Source of the DNA: Verrucomicrobia bacterium LW23
GTDB taxonomy: Bacteria; Verrucomicrobiota; Verrucomicrobiia; Methylacidiphilales; UBA1321
DNA: 42,735 bases
Assembly (NCBI GenBank): GCA_003054695.1
Contig: QAZA01000018.1
Location: forward strand, 1-42,735
Reading direction: 5' to 3'
The notes under the pieces were generated by a model. It did no database searches and had not been told where the DNA came from. It worked only from the letters and a program-made list of their open reading frames with translations. This document shows, in pieces, positions 33,299 to 41,806 of the stretch; within the stretch, counting starts at the first letter, position 1, and each line of letters starts with the position of its first letter. Position numbers and translations under genes: made by a program.

Positions 33299-35527
33299 TC
33301 ACGCCGTCGCGCTCGGCACATCTTCCCTGGGCCTCGGGCGGCTGTGGAGGTAGCCTTGCGTGTAGTCGATGCCGATCTCTTGCAGGATCTCGAAGGTCTC
33401 CTCGTTCTGTACGTATTCGGCTACGGTTTCCAGGCCCATGTGGTGGGCCATCTCGTTGATGGCCAGGATGATGGCGCGGTGGCTGGGCTTGTTGACCAGG
33501 TCCTTGAGGAAGGAGCCGTCGATCTTCAGCAGGTCTATCGGCAGGTCGCGCAGGTGGGCAAAGGAGCTGAAGCCGGCGCCGAAGTCGTCCAGGGCAAAGC
33601 GGAAGCCCTGGGCGCGTAGATCCTGCACCACGCGGCACGCTACGGTAAAGTTGGAGGCGATTTCCTCCTCGGTAATCTCAAAAATCACGCGGCCTGGCTC
33701 CACGTTGCCGGTAGAGAACTGCTCGCCGAGGATGGTCGGCAGGTCGGGGTCGCTCAGCAGGTCGGCAGAGATGTTGAGGGACAGGATGAGGTCGGCGTGT
33801 TTGCGCAGGTAGGTGATGGCTTTGCCGATAACGTATTTGTCGACAAGCTTTGTGAGCTTGGAGCGCTGGACGGCAGGCAGAAAGACTTGCGGCTCAATGA
33901 TTTGCCCATCCTTGCCGCGAAGGCGCAGCAGCGCCTCCTGAAAAAAGGTTTTGCGCGTGTTGGTGGCGACAACGGGCTGGAACCACAACTCAAACTTGTC
34001 GTCGCGGATGGCTTCCTTTACCACCGCCAGCCAGTTGCTGTCGGCGTGCAGTTGGGCGATTTCCGTCTGGTCCGCGTGGTTGACTTCCACCCGGTTGCGG
34101 CCTTTGTTTTTGGCGGCGTAGCAGGCGGCGTCGGCCTGGGCCAGCAGTTGCTCGCTGGAGTAGGCGGTATCCACGCGGGTAAGGCCAAAGGAGGCGCTGG
34201 CGGAGAAGGTGCGGTCGCTGTCGCGGAAGACGAGGTTGTCGAACAGCACGCGCATGCGCTCGGCGACGACCACGGCCTGGTCCAGCGAGGTGTTGTTCAG
34301 CACCACCACAAATTCGTCGCCGCCAAAGCGCACAATCACGTCGGAGTCGTGCAGGGAGTCGCGCAGCAGGTCGGCAATCTTGACAAGCAGGCGGTCGCCG
34401 GCGGCGTGGCCCAGGCTGTCGTTGACGACTTTGAGGTTGTCCAGGTCGATATACATGACGCAGGAGGGGATGCCGCGGCGCACGTTGTCCAGCGCCAGAT
34501 CCACGGAGCGGTTGAGCTGGGCGCGGTTGAACAGGCGCGTCAGGGGATCGCGCAGCGCCAGGTAGTTCAGCCGCTCCTCCGCATGGAAGCGCGCGGTGAT
34601 GTCCAGGCCGGCGCAGATAACCATTTCGATATCGCCAATGACGTTGGGCACCGTGCTGGCGGACCAGGAGATGTATTTGAGCTCGCCGCTTTTGGTCATT
34701 ACCTTGCTCTCAAACGCGCGGCTGGTTTTGGTGGGCGCCTGGGCGCCGAGGGCGCCGTGGGGGACTTTGGCCTCGAGCATCAGCACATCGTTCATGGCGG
34801 TTTGCACGGAGGCGAAGTCCTCGCGCGCCACCAGGGCGTTGAGGAACGGGGCGCCGAGCAGTTCCGCGTCCAGGTAGCCGGTGGTATCGCGGCAGGCGCG
34901 GTTAAGGCGCAGGATAACGCCGTTGCGGTCCAGCACCACGATGAGGGCAGGCGCGGTTTCCACAACGGCGCTGATGAAGTCGCGCTCGCTTTTCAGCTGG
35001 CTCTCCAGCTGCTGGCGTTGCTCCAGGGCAATGACTTGCTGCTCGGCGATGGTGAGGCGGACGTTGAGCGACTCGTGCAGGTAGGGCTTGTTAACGTAGT
35101 CGTTGGCGCCGGCTTGCAGAATGAGTTTGAGGTCGTCGTTTTGCGTGGAGGTGGTGCCGACCAGGATGTAACAATGGTCCCCGCGCGGTTGCTGGCGCAG
35201 CCAGCGCACAAAGCTGGCGCCGTCCATGCCGGGCAGGTTCAGGTCCACAATGGCCAGCGGGAAGGCGAGGGTGGAGAGTAGCTCGATGGCCTCCTCCGCC
35301 GTGGTGCATGCCGTAACGTGGTGGCCGCGACGACGCAGCGCCTGCGTGAGGAGGTGTCGGGTAACAACGTCGTCCTCCACCACCAGGGTGTTGTAGGCGT
35401 GCGGTTGGGAGTTCACGGGTGCGGGGCGGTCGGGCTTTTCGAGGGAAGGGTGGCTGGCGGCCAGGGCGGTGGTCGCAATATCGGAACGGAGCAATCCTCT
35501 CAGGTTCATGGGAAGCGGGTTTCTCAT
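33299..35527 (-). CDS. REC-PAS-GGDEF-EAL cyclic di-GMP signalling protein
   Basis: A 742-residue response regulator that should make or break cyclic di-GMP. Residues 45-165 form a receiver with acidic pair Glu51/Asp52/Asp53, phosphoacceptor Asp95 and Lys147. A PAS domain (about 185-315) follows a coiled linker. The GGDEF domain (about 320-480) has an intact RFGGDEF (402-406), so diguanylate cyclase activity is plausible; no RxxD inhibitory site is obvious. The EAL domain (about 500-742) has EALLR (531-535), Asn585, DDFGAG (647 on) and LKID (Lys668), so phosphodiesterase activity is also plausible, although the late motif reads AEYVQ where AEGVE is usual. No partner histidine kinase is adjacent. 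The start could also be at the ATG at 35509. Confidence 0.93.
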   Translation of the reverse strand: MRNPLPMNLRGLLRSDIATTALAASHPSLEKPDRPAPVNSQPHAYNTLVVEDDVVTRHLLTQALRRRGHHVTACTTAEEAIELLSTLAFPLAIVDLNLPGMDGASFVRWLRQQPRGDHCYILVGTTSTQNDDLKLILQAGANDYVNKPYLHESLNVRLTIAEQQVIALEQRQQLESQLKSERDFISAVVETAPALIVVLDRNGVILRLNRACRDTTGYLDAELLGAPFLNALVAREDFASVQTAMNDVLMLEAKVPHGALGAQAPTKTSRAFESKVMTKSGELKYISWSASTVPNVIGDIEMVICAGLDITARFHAEERLNYLALRDPLTRLFNRAQLNRSVDLALDNVRRGIPSCVMYIDLDNLKVVNDSLGHAAGDRLLVKIADLLRDSLHDSDVIVRFGGDEFVVVLNNTSLDQAVVVAERMRVLFDNLVFRDSDRTFSASASFGLTRVDTAYSSEQLLAQADAACYAAKNKGRNRVEVNHADQTEIAQLHADSNWLAVVKEAIRDDKFELWFQPVVATNTRKTFFQEALLRLRGKDGQIIEPQVFLPAVQRSKLTKLVDKYVIGKAITYLRKHADLILSLNISADLLSDPDLPTILGEQFSTGNVEPGRVIFEITEEEIASNFTVACRVVQDLRAQGFRFALDDFGAGFSSFAHLRDLPIDLLKIDGSFLKDLVNKPSHRAIILAINEMAHHMGLETVAEYVQNEETFEILQEIGIDYTQGYLHSRPRPREDVPSATA

Positions 35528-35567
35528 TATATCGGGCTTTTCCAGAGAGGGTTGAGCGATTATGAGA

Positions 35568-35596
35568 AATGTATCTTAATAAAATTGTTGCAGCAA
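35568..35596 (-). promoter_or_regulatory. Candidate promoter of the cyclic di-GMP gene
   Basis: On the minus strand TTGCTG (35596-35591) and TACATT (35573-35568) are 17 bases apart in an AT-rich patch, about 40 bases before the start at 35527. Both boxes are partial matches to the sigma-70 consensus. The rest of the 278-base gap to the epimerase gene shows nothing else I can name. Confidence 0.3.
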
Positions 35597-35805
35597 TAAA
35601 AATGGGTTCCGAAATTATGCGAGTGGTTTGACGGAATGGAGCGGCGAAAAGGCCTGCGCTCAAAGCGCGCGCGCGCCTGTGCCTTTACATGGCGGTTACA
35701 TCATGGCCTGCGATCGGCAAAAGCGCAATGGCATCGAGGATCCAAACAACAGAGATCCCATCGGCACGGAACGCGAGCCTTTAAGGAGAAAATACGCGCG
35801 ATGCG

Positions 35806-37074
35806 TTATCCCTCGAACAGATTGCCCTCGTACCACAGCATGCTGGCCTCCAGGCCGGCGGCGACGTCGTGCATGGGCTCGTAGCCGAGCATCGTGCGGG
35901 CGCGGGTAATGTCGGGCAGCAGGGGGCGGAGCTCGCCGGGCTGCGGCGGGCGGTAGCTGGGCATGAGGTTACGCACCGATTTGTGGCGCACGGCCACGGC
36001 GGCGCGCATTTCCAGAAAAAGCTCCAGCAGGCGGATGGGGCGGGAGGAGGCGATATTGCAGGTCATGTGCTTGCGCGCGGTAAGGGGGCAGCAGGCGGCC
36101 ATAATGTTGGCCTGCACAATGTTAGCCACGTAGCAGTAGTCCGCCGCAAAGTCGCCCTCGCCGGGGATGACGACCTCGCCCCCTCGCAGCATGGCGGTGA
36201 TCCATCGTGCAATAATGTCGTCGCCCAGCAGGTTTTGGCGCGGGCCAAAGACCTGGAAGTAACGCAGCCCGACGGCGCTGAGGTTGTACAGCCGCGCGTA
36301 GAGAGAGGCGTACATCTCGTTCATCTGCTTGCTGAGCGCGAAGGGGGAGAGGGCGCGGCCGGTAATATCCTCGCGGCAGGGCTGGGTGGCGGCGTCGCCA
36401 TACACATCGCTGCTGGATGCGTATACAAAGCGTTGCACATCAGCGGCCTGCGCGGCTTCCAGCATCAGCAGCATGCCCGTCACGTTCTCGGCGTGAAACT
36501 GCACCATCTGCTCGTTAGGGCTGGGCGCCTCGCTAATGGCGGCGTGATGCAGCACGTAGTCCACGCCGCGCGTCATAGCGTTGCGGCACGCGTTCGGGTC
36601 GCGAGAGTCGCCCTCCACCAGCGTAAAGCGGCTTTTGGGGCGGCTGGTGCGGGCGTGTACGCGCTCGGCGCCGCCCACGGCCTCGGCCAGGTTTTGGGGG
36701 GAGCCGGTGCTGAAGTTATCGAACGCGATGACCGTTTGCCCTGCTTTAAGCAGCGTCTCCACCAGGTGCGAGCCGATAAAGCCGGCCGCGCCGGTGACCA
36801 GCCAGCGCCGCGGCCGGGCCTGCAATTGCTGCAGTACCTCCGGGTAGGTGGGGGGCGGGGGAGTGGGGCTGGTGGCGGCGGGGTTCACTGGTGGTGGCGG
36901 CGGTGGCGGGAAGGGGGAGAGGCAGAGGCGGCGAAGGCCGGTCGCTACAGCACCGGCCTGGGGAGCGGACGAATGGGGCGGAAAAGGATGGAGGGAAAAA
37001 TGAGTTGAACGGGAAGACGCCCCGGCTTGTCTAAAACGGAAAGCTAGGGGTTCACTGCCTATTTGCAAGCTCAT
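35806..37074 (-). CDS. NAD-dependent epimerase/dehydratase (GalE/WbpP-like), catalytic Tyr replaced
   Basis: An extended short-chain dehydrogenase of the UDP-sugar epimerase group; the opening LQQLQARPRRWLVTGAAGFI is like that of WbpP-type UDP-N-acetylglucosamine 4-epimerases. The NAD motif GAAGFIG (95-101) and DNFSTG (119-124) are intact, and the catalytic Ser is in SSSDVYGD (220-227). The usual YxxxK reads FALSK (245-249): the general base Tyr is Phe (codon TTC) while Lys249 is kept. If the sequence is right, normal epimerisation is unlikely. The first 75 residues are Ser/Pro-rich and may be untranslated; a GTG at Val63 is an alternative start. It lies alone, with no glycosyltransferase or polysaccharide genes nearby. 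Confidence 0.85.
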   Translation of the reverse strand: MSLQIGSEPLAFRFRQAGASSRSTHFSLHPFPPHSSAPQAGAVATGLRRLCLSPFPPPPPPPVNPAATSPTPPPPTYPEVLQQLQARPRRWLVTGAAGFIGSHLVETLLKAGQTVIAFDNFSTGSPQNLAEAVGGAERVHARTSRPKSRFTLVEGDSRDPNACRNAMTRGVDYVLHHAAISEAPSPNEQMVQFHAENVTGMLLMLEAAQAADVQRFVYASSSDVYGDAATQPCREDITGRALSPFALSKQMNEMYASLYARLYNLSAVGLRYFQVFGPRQNLLGDDIIARWITAMLRGGEVVIPGEGDFAADYCYVANIVQANIMAACCPLTARKHMTCNIASSRPIRLLELFLEMRAAVAVRHKSVRNLMPSYRPPQPGELRPLLPDITRARTMLGYEPMHDVAAGLEASMLWYEGNLFEG

Positions 37075-37234
37075 AATAAACGTGATAAAATCATGCCCCA
37101 GCGTTTGTTATCGGGGTTTTTACGTTGCTGCACGTAATTGCGCGGCTGAGCAGGCCCTCCTCGCAACAAGCGCTTGCGCAGCGGCCCTGCACAAGGCACA
37201 CTTATAAATACGCGACGCCCTCTCTCCCCGCCCT

Positions 37235-38875
37235 ATGAAGCGCGAATCCCATCGCCCAATGCTGATCCTCGCCGGAGCCCTGCTCCTGGCGCTGCTCGGC
37301 TTTGCCGGCGTCGCGTGGCATTACATGCGGGACGACGCGTTTGTGGCCTGGTGGAATGCCCCGCTCACCCCACCTGCCGACAAGCCGGTGCCGCGCCACG
37401 TGAAGCACGCCGCGCTGCACAACGACGGCATCTCCGTGCCGCTGACCCATCCGGGCGCAAACAACACCCCGCCCCAGCCCGGCAATACCCCCGGCCCTGC
37501 CAACTCCTCCAACGGCGGCGCGGTAGCCCCGGGGAAGACGGCCGCCATCCTGCCCACGACGCCCGTGCGCCCGCCCGCTAAAATGCCGGCGGATTACGAG
37601 ACGCCCAACCCCTGGTTTGCGCTCGACAAATTTCAGGGCGCGATGACCCGCGGCGAGTTTGATGCGCGCGTGAAGGAGCTGTTCGATCCCTTTGGCGGCC
37701 TGCCCCCGTTTGTCGATATTAACGACGAACGTATCGTGCTGTACGCCAGCCCGCAGCGGCGCGAGATTCCCCAGTACACCCTGCGCTTTGCCCCCGCGGC
37801 GGACAAACGCACCGTTTGGCAGCGCCCCTTTCGCACGCCCGCCGAGTTCCGCGCCGTGCCCAAGCCGCCGGATAAGCCGCTGCACGGCCTGCGCATCGCG
37901 ATCGACCCGGGGCACATCGGCGGCGACTGGGCCAAGATTGAAGAGCGCTGCACCCGCTACCGCGGCAGCGAGTACGTGAAGGAGGGCGACCTCAACCTCA
38001 TCACCGCGTTTATTATGCGGCGCGAGCTGACGCGCCTGGGCGCCAGCGTGTTCCTGGTGCGCGAGGCCAACGAGCCCGTCACCCCGTACCGCCCCGCCGA
38101 TTTTCTGGACGACGCGCGCCGCCGCCTTCTGGACGAAGCCAAGGGCAAAACGCTGGACAAGCTCATCAGGATGACGCCCGAGCAGCAGGCCAAATCGTTC
38201 GGCAAAAAGATGCCCAAGCTGGCCGAGTTTCTCTTCTACCGCTCGTCGGAGATCCTGGAGCGAGGCTCGCGCATCCGCAACAACTTCATCCCGGACATTA
38301 CGATTACGCTCTACATTAACGCCACGCCGGCCAGCGGCCGCGGCGGCCTCGCGTACCTCAACCGCAACATCTTTTTTGTGCACGGCAGCTACATGAAGAC
38401 CGAGGTGGAGGACACCAGACAGCGGCTGCGCATGATGCACAAGATTCTGGAAAACGCCACGCCCATTGAGGTGGAGGTAGCGGACCGGATCAGCCTCGTC
38501 TTCAAGCGCGTAACGGGCTTTCCCGCAGTGCTTTACGGCAATTCCGCCACCACGCGCAAGGTGTGCGATAACCCCTACGTGGTGGCCCGCAATCTGGCCG
38601 CCAACCGCGAGTACGACGGCCCCGTTGTCTGCACGGAGCCGTACTTTATGAACGAAGTAAACACCTACCCGCGCCTGCTGGCCGGCGACTTTGACGGCGA
38701 GCGCAAGTTCAACGGCAAAATGTTCCGCAGCATCTTCCGCGAGTACGCAGACTGTGTGGTCGAAGGCCTCGTCGCCGCCTACGGCCCCCCGCCCAAGCCC
38801 AGCCCGCCCCCCGTGCAAGTGGCGCGCCAGCCCCAACCCTCCGGCACCGCCGGCGAGGTTGCGGCGGGGAATTAG
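37235..38875 (+). CDS. Divergent N-acetylmuramoyl-L-alanine amidase (Amidase_3)
   Basis: A 546-residue cell-wall hydrolase-like protein with an N-terminal membrane anchor (about 9-30) and a Pro/Asn/Gly-rich linker to about 115. The amidase-like domain runs from about 215 to 517. It shows IAIDPGHIGG (zinc ligand His227), EGDLNL (Glu250) and a late VVCTEPYFMNE in which Glu468 would be the catalytic acid. The second zinc His, normally in SIHAN, is replaced: the aligned stretch reads LYINATP, with Asn362. A His at 383 (FFVHGSY) could substitute. About 70 extra helical residues (280-350) lie between the zinc segments. The family usually cleaves the amide between MurNAc and L-Ala. The ATG at 37235 directly begins the basic-hydrophobic anchor. 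Activity is uncertain. Confidence 0.8.
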   Translation: MKRESHRPMLILAGALLLALLGFAGVAWHYMRDDAFVAWWNAPLTPPADKPVPRHVKHAALHNDGISVPLTHPGANNTPPQPGNTPGPANSSNGGAVAPGKTAAILPTTPVRPPAKMPADYETPNPWFALDKFQGAMTRGEFDARVKELFDPFGGLPPFVDINDERIVLYASPQRREIPQYTLRFAPAADKRTVWQRPFRTPAEFRAVPKPPDKPLHGLRIAIDPGHIGGDWAKIEERCTRYRGSEYVKEGDLNLITAFIMRRELTRLGASVFLVREANEPVTPYRPADFLDDARRRLLDEAKGKTLDKLIRMTPEQQAKSFGKKMPKLAEFLFYRSSEILERGSRIRNNFIPDITITLYINATPASGRGGLAYLNRNIFFVHGSYMKTEVEDTRQRLRMMHKILENATPIEVEVADRISLVFKRVTGFPAVLYGNSATTRKVCDNPYVVARNLAANREYDGPVVCTEPYFMNEVNTYPRLLAGDFDGERKFNGKMFRSIFREYADCVVEGLVAAYGPPPKPSPPPVQVARQPQPSGTAGEVAAGN

Positions 38876-39359
38876 AGAACCAGCCCGTGACGGATTTTCA
38901 CGCAACGGCCGCTACGGACAGAAACGCAGCGTACGCAACGGGGGGGAAGGCCCGGGGCACGCTTCTTGTCAAACCGCATCCTTCCGTGATGGTTCAGCGA
39001 ATTGCCTGTACACACCGATGCGGGGTTTTTGGGATCTGTCCCCAGGTGGGCAATTGCCCTGCCCGGAAGACTTTGCCGTATTTATTCCCATTTTGCACTC
39101 GCCACCCGGCGGTAAGTGGATTATGAGGATTCGTAGAAATTTGTCATAGTATAGCGTCTCTCTCGGAGCAACGAACAAAAACCATGACGGGGCCACTCGA
39201 TCCAGCTTCCCTTTCCCATGTGCGGGGCGCATTATGGAGCCCGCCTGGGCCATTGCCGATTGCCCTTAGTGTGACGCCGCGTTGTTCCTGGCGTTGTAAC
39301 CGCCTTATCACCAGCACCTTCCGCACCTCTGTCCATTTCGCTTCCTGAGCCACGTTCCT
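38876..39359 (+). other. Non-coding gap upstream of the kinase gene
   Basis: A 484-base stretch between two plus-strand genes. It contains the perfect 12-bp palindrome GGGCAATTGCCC (39048-39059), a possible operator, and a TATAGT/TATAGC-like element near 39148-39155. Open frames crossing it on either strand lack protein-like features. A short frame from the ATG at 39184 to a stop before the kinase start (54 codons) has no ribosome site, so I do not call it. I see no RNA gene. Confidence 0.4.
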
Positions 39360-41282
39360 ATGTCACGGCCTCTCAGCTACAACGACATCGAGCCTGGTGT
39401 CACGATTGGCAACTTTCTGGTACTGGAAAAAATTGCCCAGGGCGGCATGGGCGCCGTCTTTAAAGGCTTTGATCCATCGCTGGAACGCTACGTGGCCATT
39501 AAAGTGCTGCGTCCCGAGTTTGCGCAGGACGAGGAGTACCTCAACTTCTTTCAGCAGGAGGCCCGCGCCGTCGCCGCGCTGCGTCATGGCAACATCGTGC
39601 CCATCTACTCCATTGGGGTGGAGGGAGAGATCCTGTACTTTGCGATGGCGTTTATCGAGGGCCACACCTTCGATGACTGGATCGACCAGAAGCACCCGAT
39701 GGACGCCGGCGACGCCCTCTGGTTTATGACCCAGGCGATCAACGCTCTGGACTGCGCGTGGCGCAGCAACATCGTCCACCTCGATATCAAGCCCGCCAAC
39801 TTTATGATCGACGCGACCAGCGTCGTGATGCTTACCGACTTTGGCCTGGCGCAAAAGGTTACCCCCACCGACGCCGTCGACACTGAGCGCGAGGCCTTCG
39901 GCACCCCCGCCTACGTGGCGCCGGAGCAAATTACGCGAGAGAAAACCGACCTGCGCACCGATATCTACTCGCTGGGCGCCACGCTGTTTCACCTGATGGT
40001 GGGCTCTCCGCCCTTTGACGGCGCCACGGTGGAGGAAATCGTGTGGGGCCACCTGGAGAAGCCCTTTCCTACCAACAAGGCGCTGGACGCCGGTGTGCCG
40101 GAGGGCTGGATCTCCGTGATGCGCAAGATGATGGAGCGCCGGCCGGACGATCGCTTCCAAACCTACAAGGAGCTGCGCGCCGCCATCCTCGACATCGAAC
40201 ACTACCGCTACGAGGCCGCGCAGCACCAGCACCCGCTGCACGAAGGCCTGCCCACGCCGCCGGCCCAGTACGCGACCGAGGAGGAGCTGGCCGACGCCGA
40301 ACATGCCTCCGCCCTTACCGCCGCGCCCCGCTCCGCCGCCAACCCGGATCTGCTGCACGGCCTGCTGCTGCCCAGCCGCGCCGACTGGTCCAACACCACC
40401 TCCATCTCCAGCAAGCTTAACGTTACCCGCGCGCAGGTGAAGGAAGGCGTGCTGAGCCCCGCCGAACCCCTCGCCCTCACCGCCATCAGCCAAACGCTGC
40501 TGGATCTGTGCCGAGTCGGCACCGTGGACCAGGACGAGGTGGACGAAGCCTGCGAAAAGTTCCCCGGCTTCCATCACACTCTAATGGCCGTGGCCCAGTT
40601 TATGAACAACGGCGAGGAAGCCGAGGACGAAGTGGATGCCGTGGAGATCCTCAGCCCCGAGCGGGTGCGCAACCTGGCGCTCACCTGCTTTATGCTGGGC
40701 TTTGAGTACAAGGGCAACCCCAACTACCGGTTTACCCCCCTCTGGCAGCATTCCATCACCACAGGCATCATGATCGACTTTATGTACGATGCCCTGGACC
40801 TGAAGCGCTCCGGCCTGGAGTACGTCGCCGGCCTTACGCACGATATCGGCAAGATGCTGATGGCCGAGATTTACCCCTTCGCCTTCTACGGCGTCATGCG
40901 GCAAAGCCTCATGAAAACCTCGCCCATCACCCACGAGGAACGCTACGCCTTCAACATCGACCACGCCGAGCTCGGCGCCGAATGGCTCGACTCCCGCGAC
41001 TTCCCCAGCACCCTGACTCAGGCCATTGCCCTGCACGAGAAGCTGGATGGCAACGACCTGGCCAAAAGCCGTAACCTGCTGGCCCACAGCATCGTAAGCG
41101 CCAACGTGCTGTGCAAGCAGCTGGGCATTGGCTACAGCGGCAACGCCTGGCTGCCCTGCGCGTGGCCGGATCTGCCGAGCACTCGCGTCCTCTGGGACGC
41201 CCGCCGCAATGCCGACTACGAGTACGAGGACTTTACCGAAGACTTCCTCAACCAGTTTGAGCAGTTTCCCGACCTGCTGTAG
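39360..41282 (+). CDS. Ser/Thr protein kinase fused to an HDOD/HD domain
   Basis: A 640-residue soluble protein. Residues 15-285 are a Hanks-type kinase: Gly-rich loop IAQGGMGAVFKG, Lys48, Glu67 region, catalytic loop HLDIKPANFM (140-149), DFGLA (160-164) and VAPEQ (186-190). The HRD Arg is Leu, so it is a non-RD kinase; other catalytic residues are intact. A linker of about 45 residues follows, then an HDOD-like region (about 330-640) with His464 and the His494-Asp495 pair in GLTHDIGKML, which would suit a metal-dependent HD phosphohydrolase or a signalling-only HDOD. There is no transmembrane helix or PASTA repeat. The combination suggests a single-chain signal relay. Its 3' end overlaps the convergent MauE-like gene by 35 bases. 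Confidence 0.92.
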   Translation: MSRPLSYNDIEPGVTIGNFLVLEKIAQGGMGAVFKGFDPSLERYVAIKVLRPEFAQDEEYLNFFQQEARAVAALRHGNIVPIYSIGVEGEILYFAMAFIEGHTFDDWIDQKHPMDAGDALWFMTQAINALDCAWRSNIVHLDIKPANFMIDATSVVMLTDFGLAQKVTPTDAVDTEREAFGTPAYVAPEQITREKTDLRTDIYSLGATLFHLMVGSPPFDGATVEEIVWGHLEKPFPTNKALDAGVPEGWISVMRKMMERRPDDRFQTYKELRAAILDIEHYRYEAAQHQHPLHEGLPTPPAQYATEEELADAEHASALTAAPRSAANPDLLHGLLLPSRADWSNTTSISSKLNVTRAQVKEGVLSPAEPLALTAISQTLLDLCRVGTVDQDEVDEACEKFPGFHHTLMAVAQFMNNGEEAEDEVDAVEILSPERVRNLALTCFMLGFEYKGNPNYRFTPLWQHSITTGIMIDFMYDALDLKRSGLEYVAGLTHDIGKMLMAEIYPFAFYGVMRQSLMKTSPITHEERYAFNIDHAELGAEWLDSRDFPSTLTQAIALHEKLDGNDLAKSRNLLAHSIVSANVLCKQLGIGYSGNAWLPCAWPDLPSTRVLWDARRNADYEYEDFTEDFLNQFEQFPDLL

Positions 41283-41796
41283 AGGGCGCGACCTCGTGCG
41301 CCAGCGGGCGGGAGTGGAGGTAGAGATAAGCGGACGCCAGCACGATCAGAAGGTCCCGCCCCAGCGTAACCCAGGGCGACGTGGCCGAGCCGCCGCCAAA
41401 GCAGCCGCAGTCAATCGGTATACCCCGAATAATGCCCTGAGAGATGGCGAGCGCAAAGACTACAGATAGCAAAAGGGTGCCGAATGCGGGGTAGCGGGGC
41501 TGGATGCCGCTGAGAAGCCAGGCGCCAAGGAGGATCTCCAGTGGCGGCAGCGTAAGTGCGGTGAGGCCGATGAGAGGCGCCGGCAAAAGCTGGTAAGTGG
41601 CAATGCTGTCGCCAAAGGCAATGGGGTCGAGCATCTTGAGCCAGCCCGCATACACAAAAACGCCCCCGATCGCGACCCGATAGCCGAGCAAAACCCACCT
41701 CCAGGCCTTGGACCGGGTGAGGGCGAGGAGTGGGGACGCGGGGGCCGGGGACGTGGTTTGTGTTGGCTTGGTTGGTGTGGCGGTGGCGGAGTTCAT
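41248..41796 (-). CDS. MauE/DoxX-family membrane protein
   Basis: A 182-residue protein with four likely transmembrane helices (about 33-56, 70-94, 103-124, 143-162). The central GIPIDCGCFGGG motif is the signature Cys-Gly-Cys-Phe of MauE-like proteins, which are linked to disulfide formation or maturation of redox enzymes. The N-terminus is Thr/Pro-rich. It begins 10 bases after the stop of the rhodanese gene, so the two form a likely sulfur or thiol redox operon. Its last 35 bases overlap the convergent end of the kinase gene. The specific partner is unknown. Confidence 0.88.
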   Translation of the reverse strand: MNSATATPTKPTQTTSPAPASPLLALTRSKAWRWVLLGYRVAIGGVFVYAGWLKMLDPIAFGDSIATYQLLPAPLIGLTALTLPPLEILLGAWLLSGIQPRYPAFGTLLLSVVFALAISQGIIRGIPIDCGCFGGGSATSPWVTLGRDLLIVLASAYLYLHSRPLAHEVAPSTAGRETAQTG

Positions 41797-41806
41797 GGCG
41801 TTATCC

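Noticed and set aside
33797-35281. A 494-codon open frame antisense to the GGDEF-EAL gene
   Set aside because: The REC, GGDEF and EAL motifs are on the other strand; this frame has no protein-like pattern.
37202-38905. A 567-codon open frame antisense to the amidase gene
   Set aside because: It is longer than the real gene but has no signal or family motif; the sense frame has the DPGH motif.
39363-40577. A 404-codon open frame antisense to the kinase gene
   Set aside because: The sense strand carries all kinase motifs, and this frame is a shadow.
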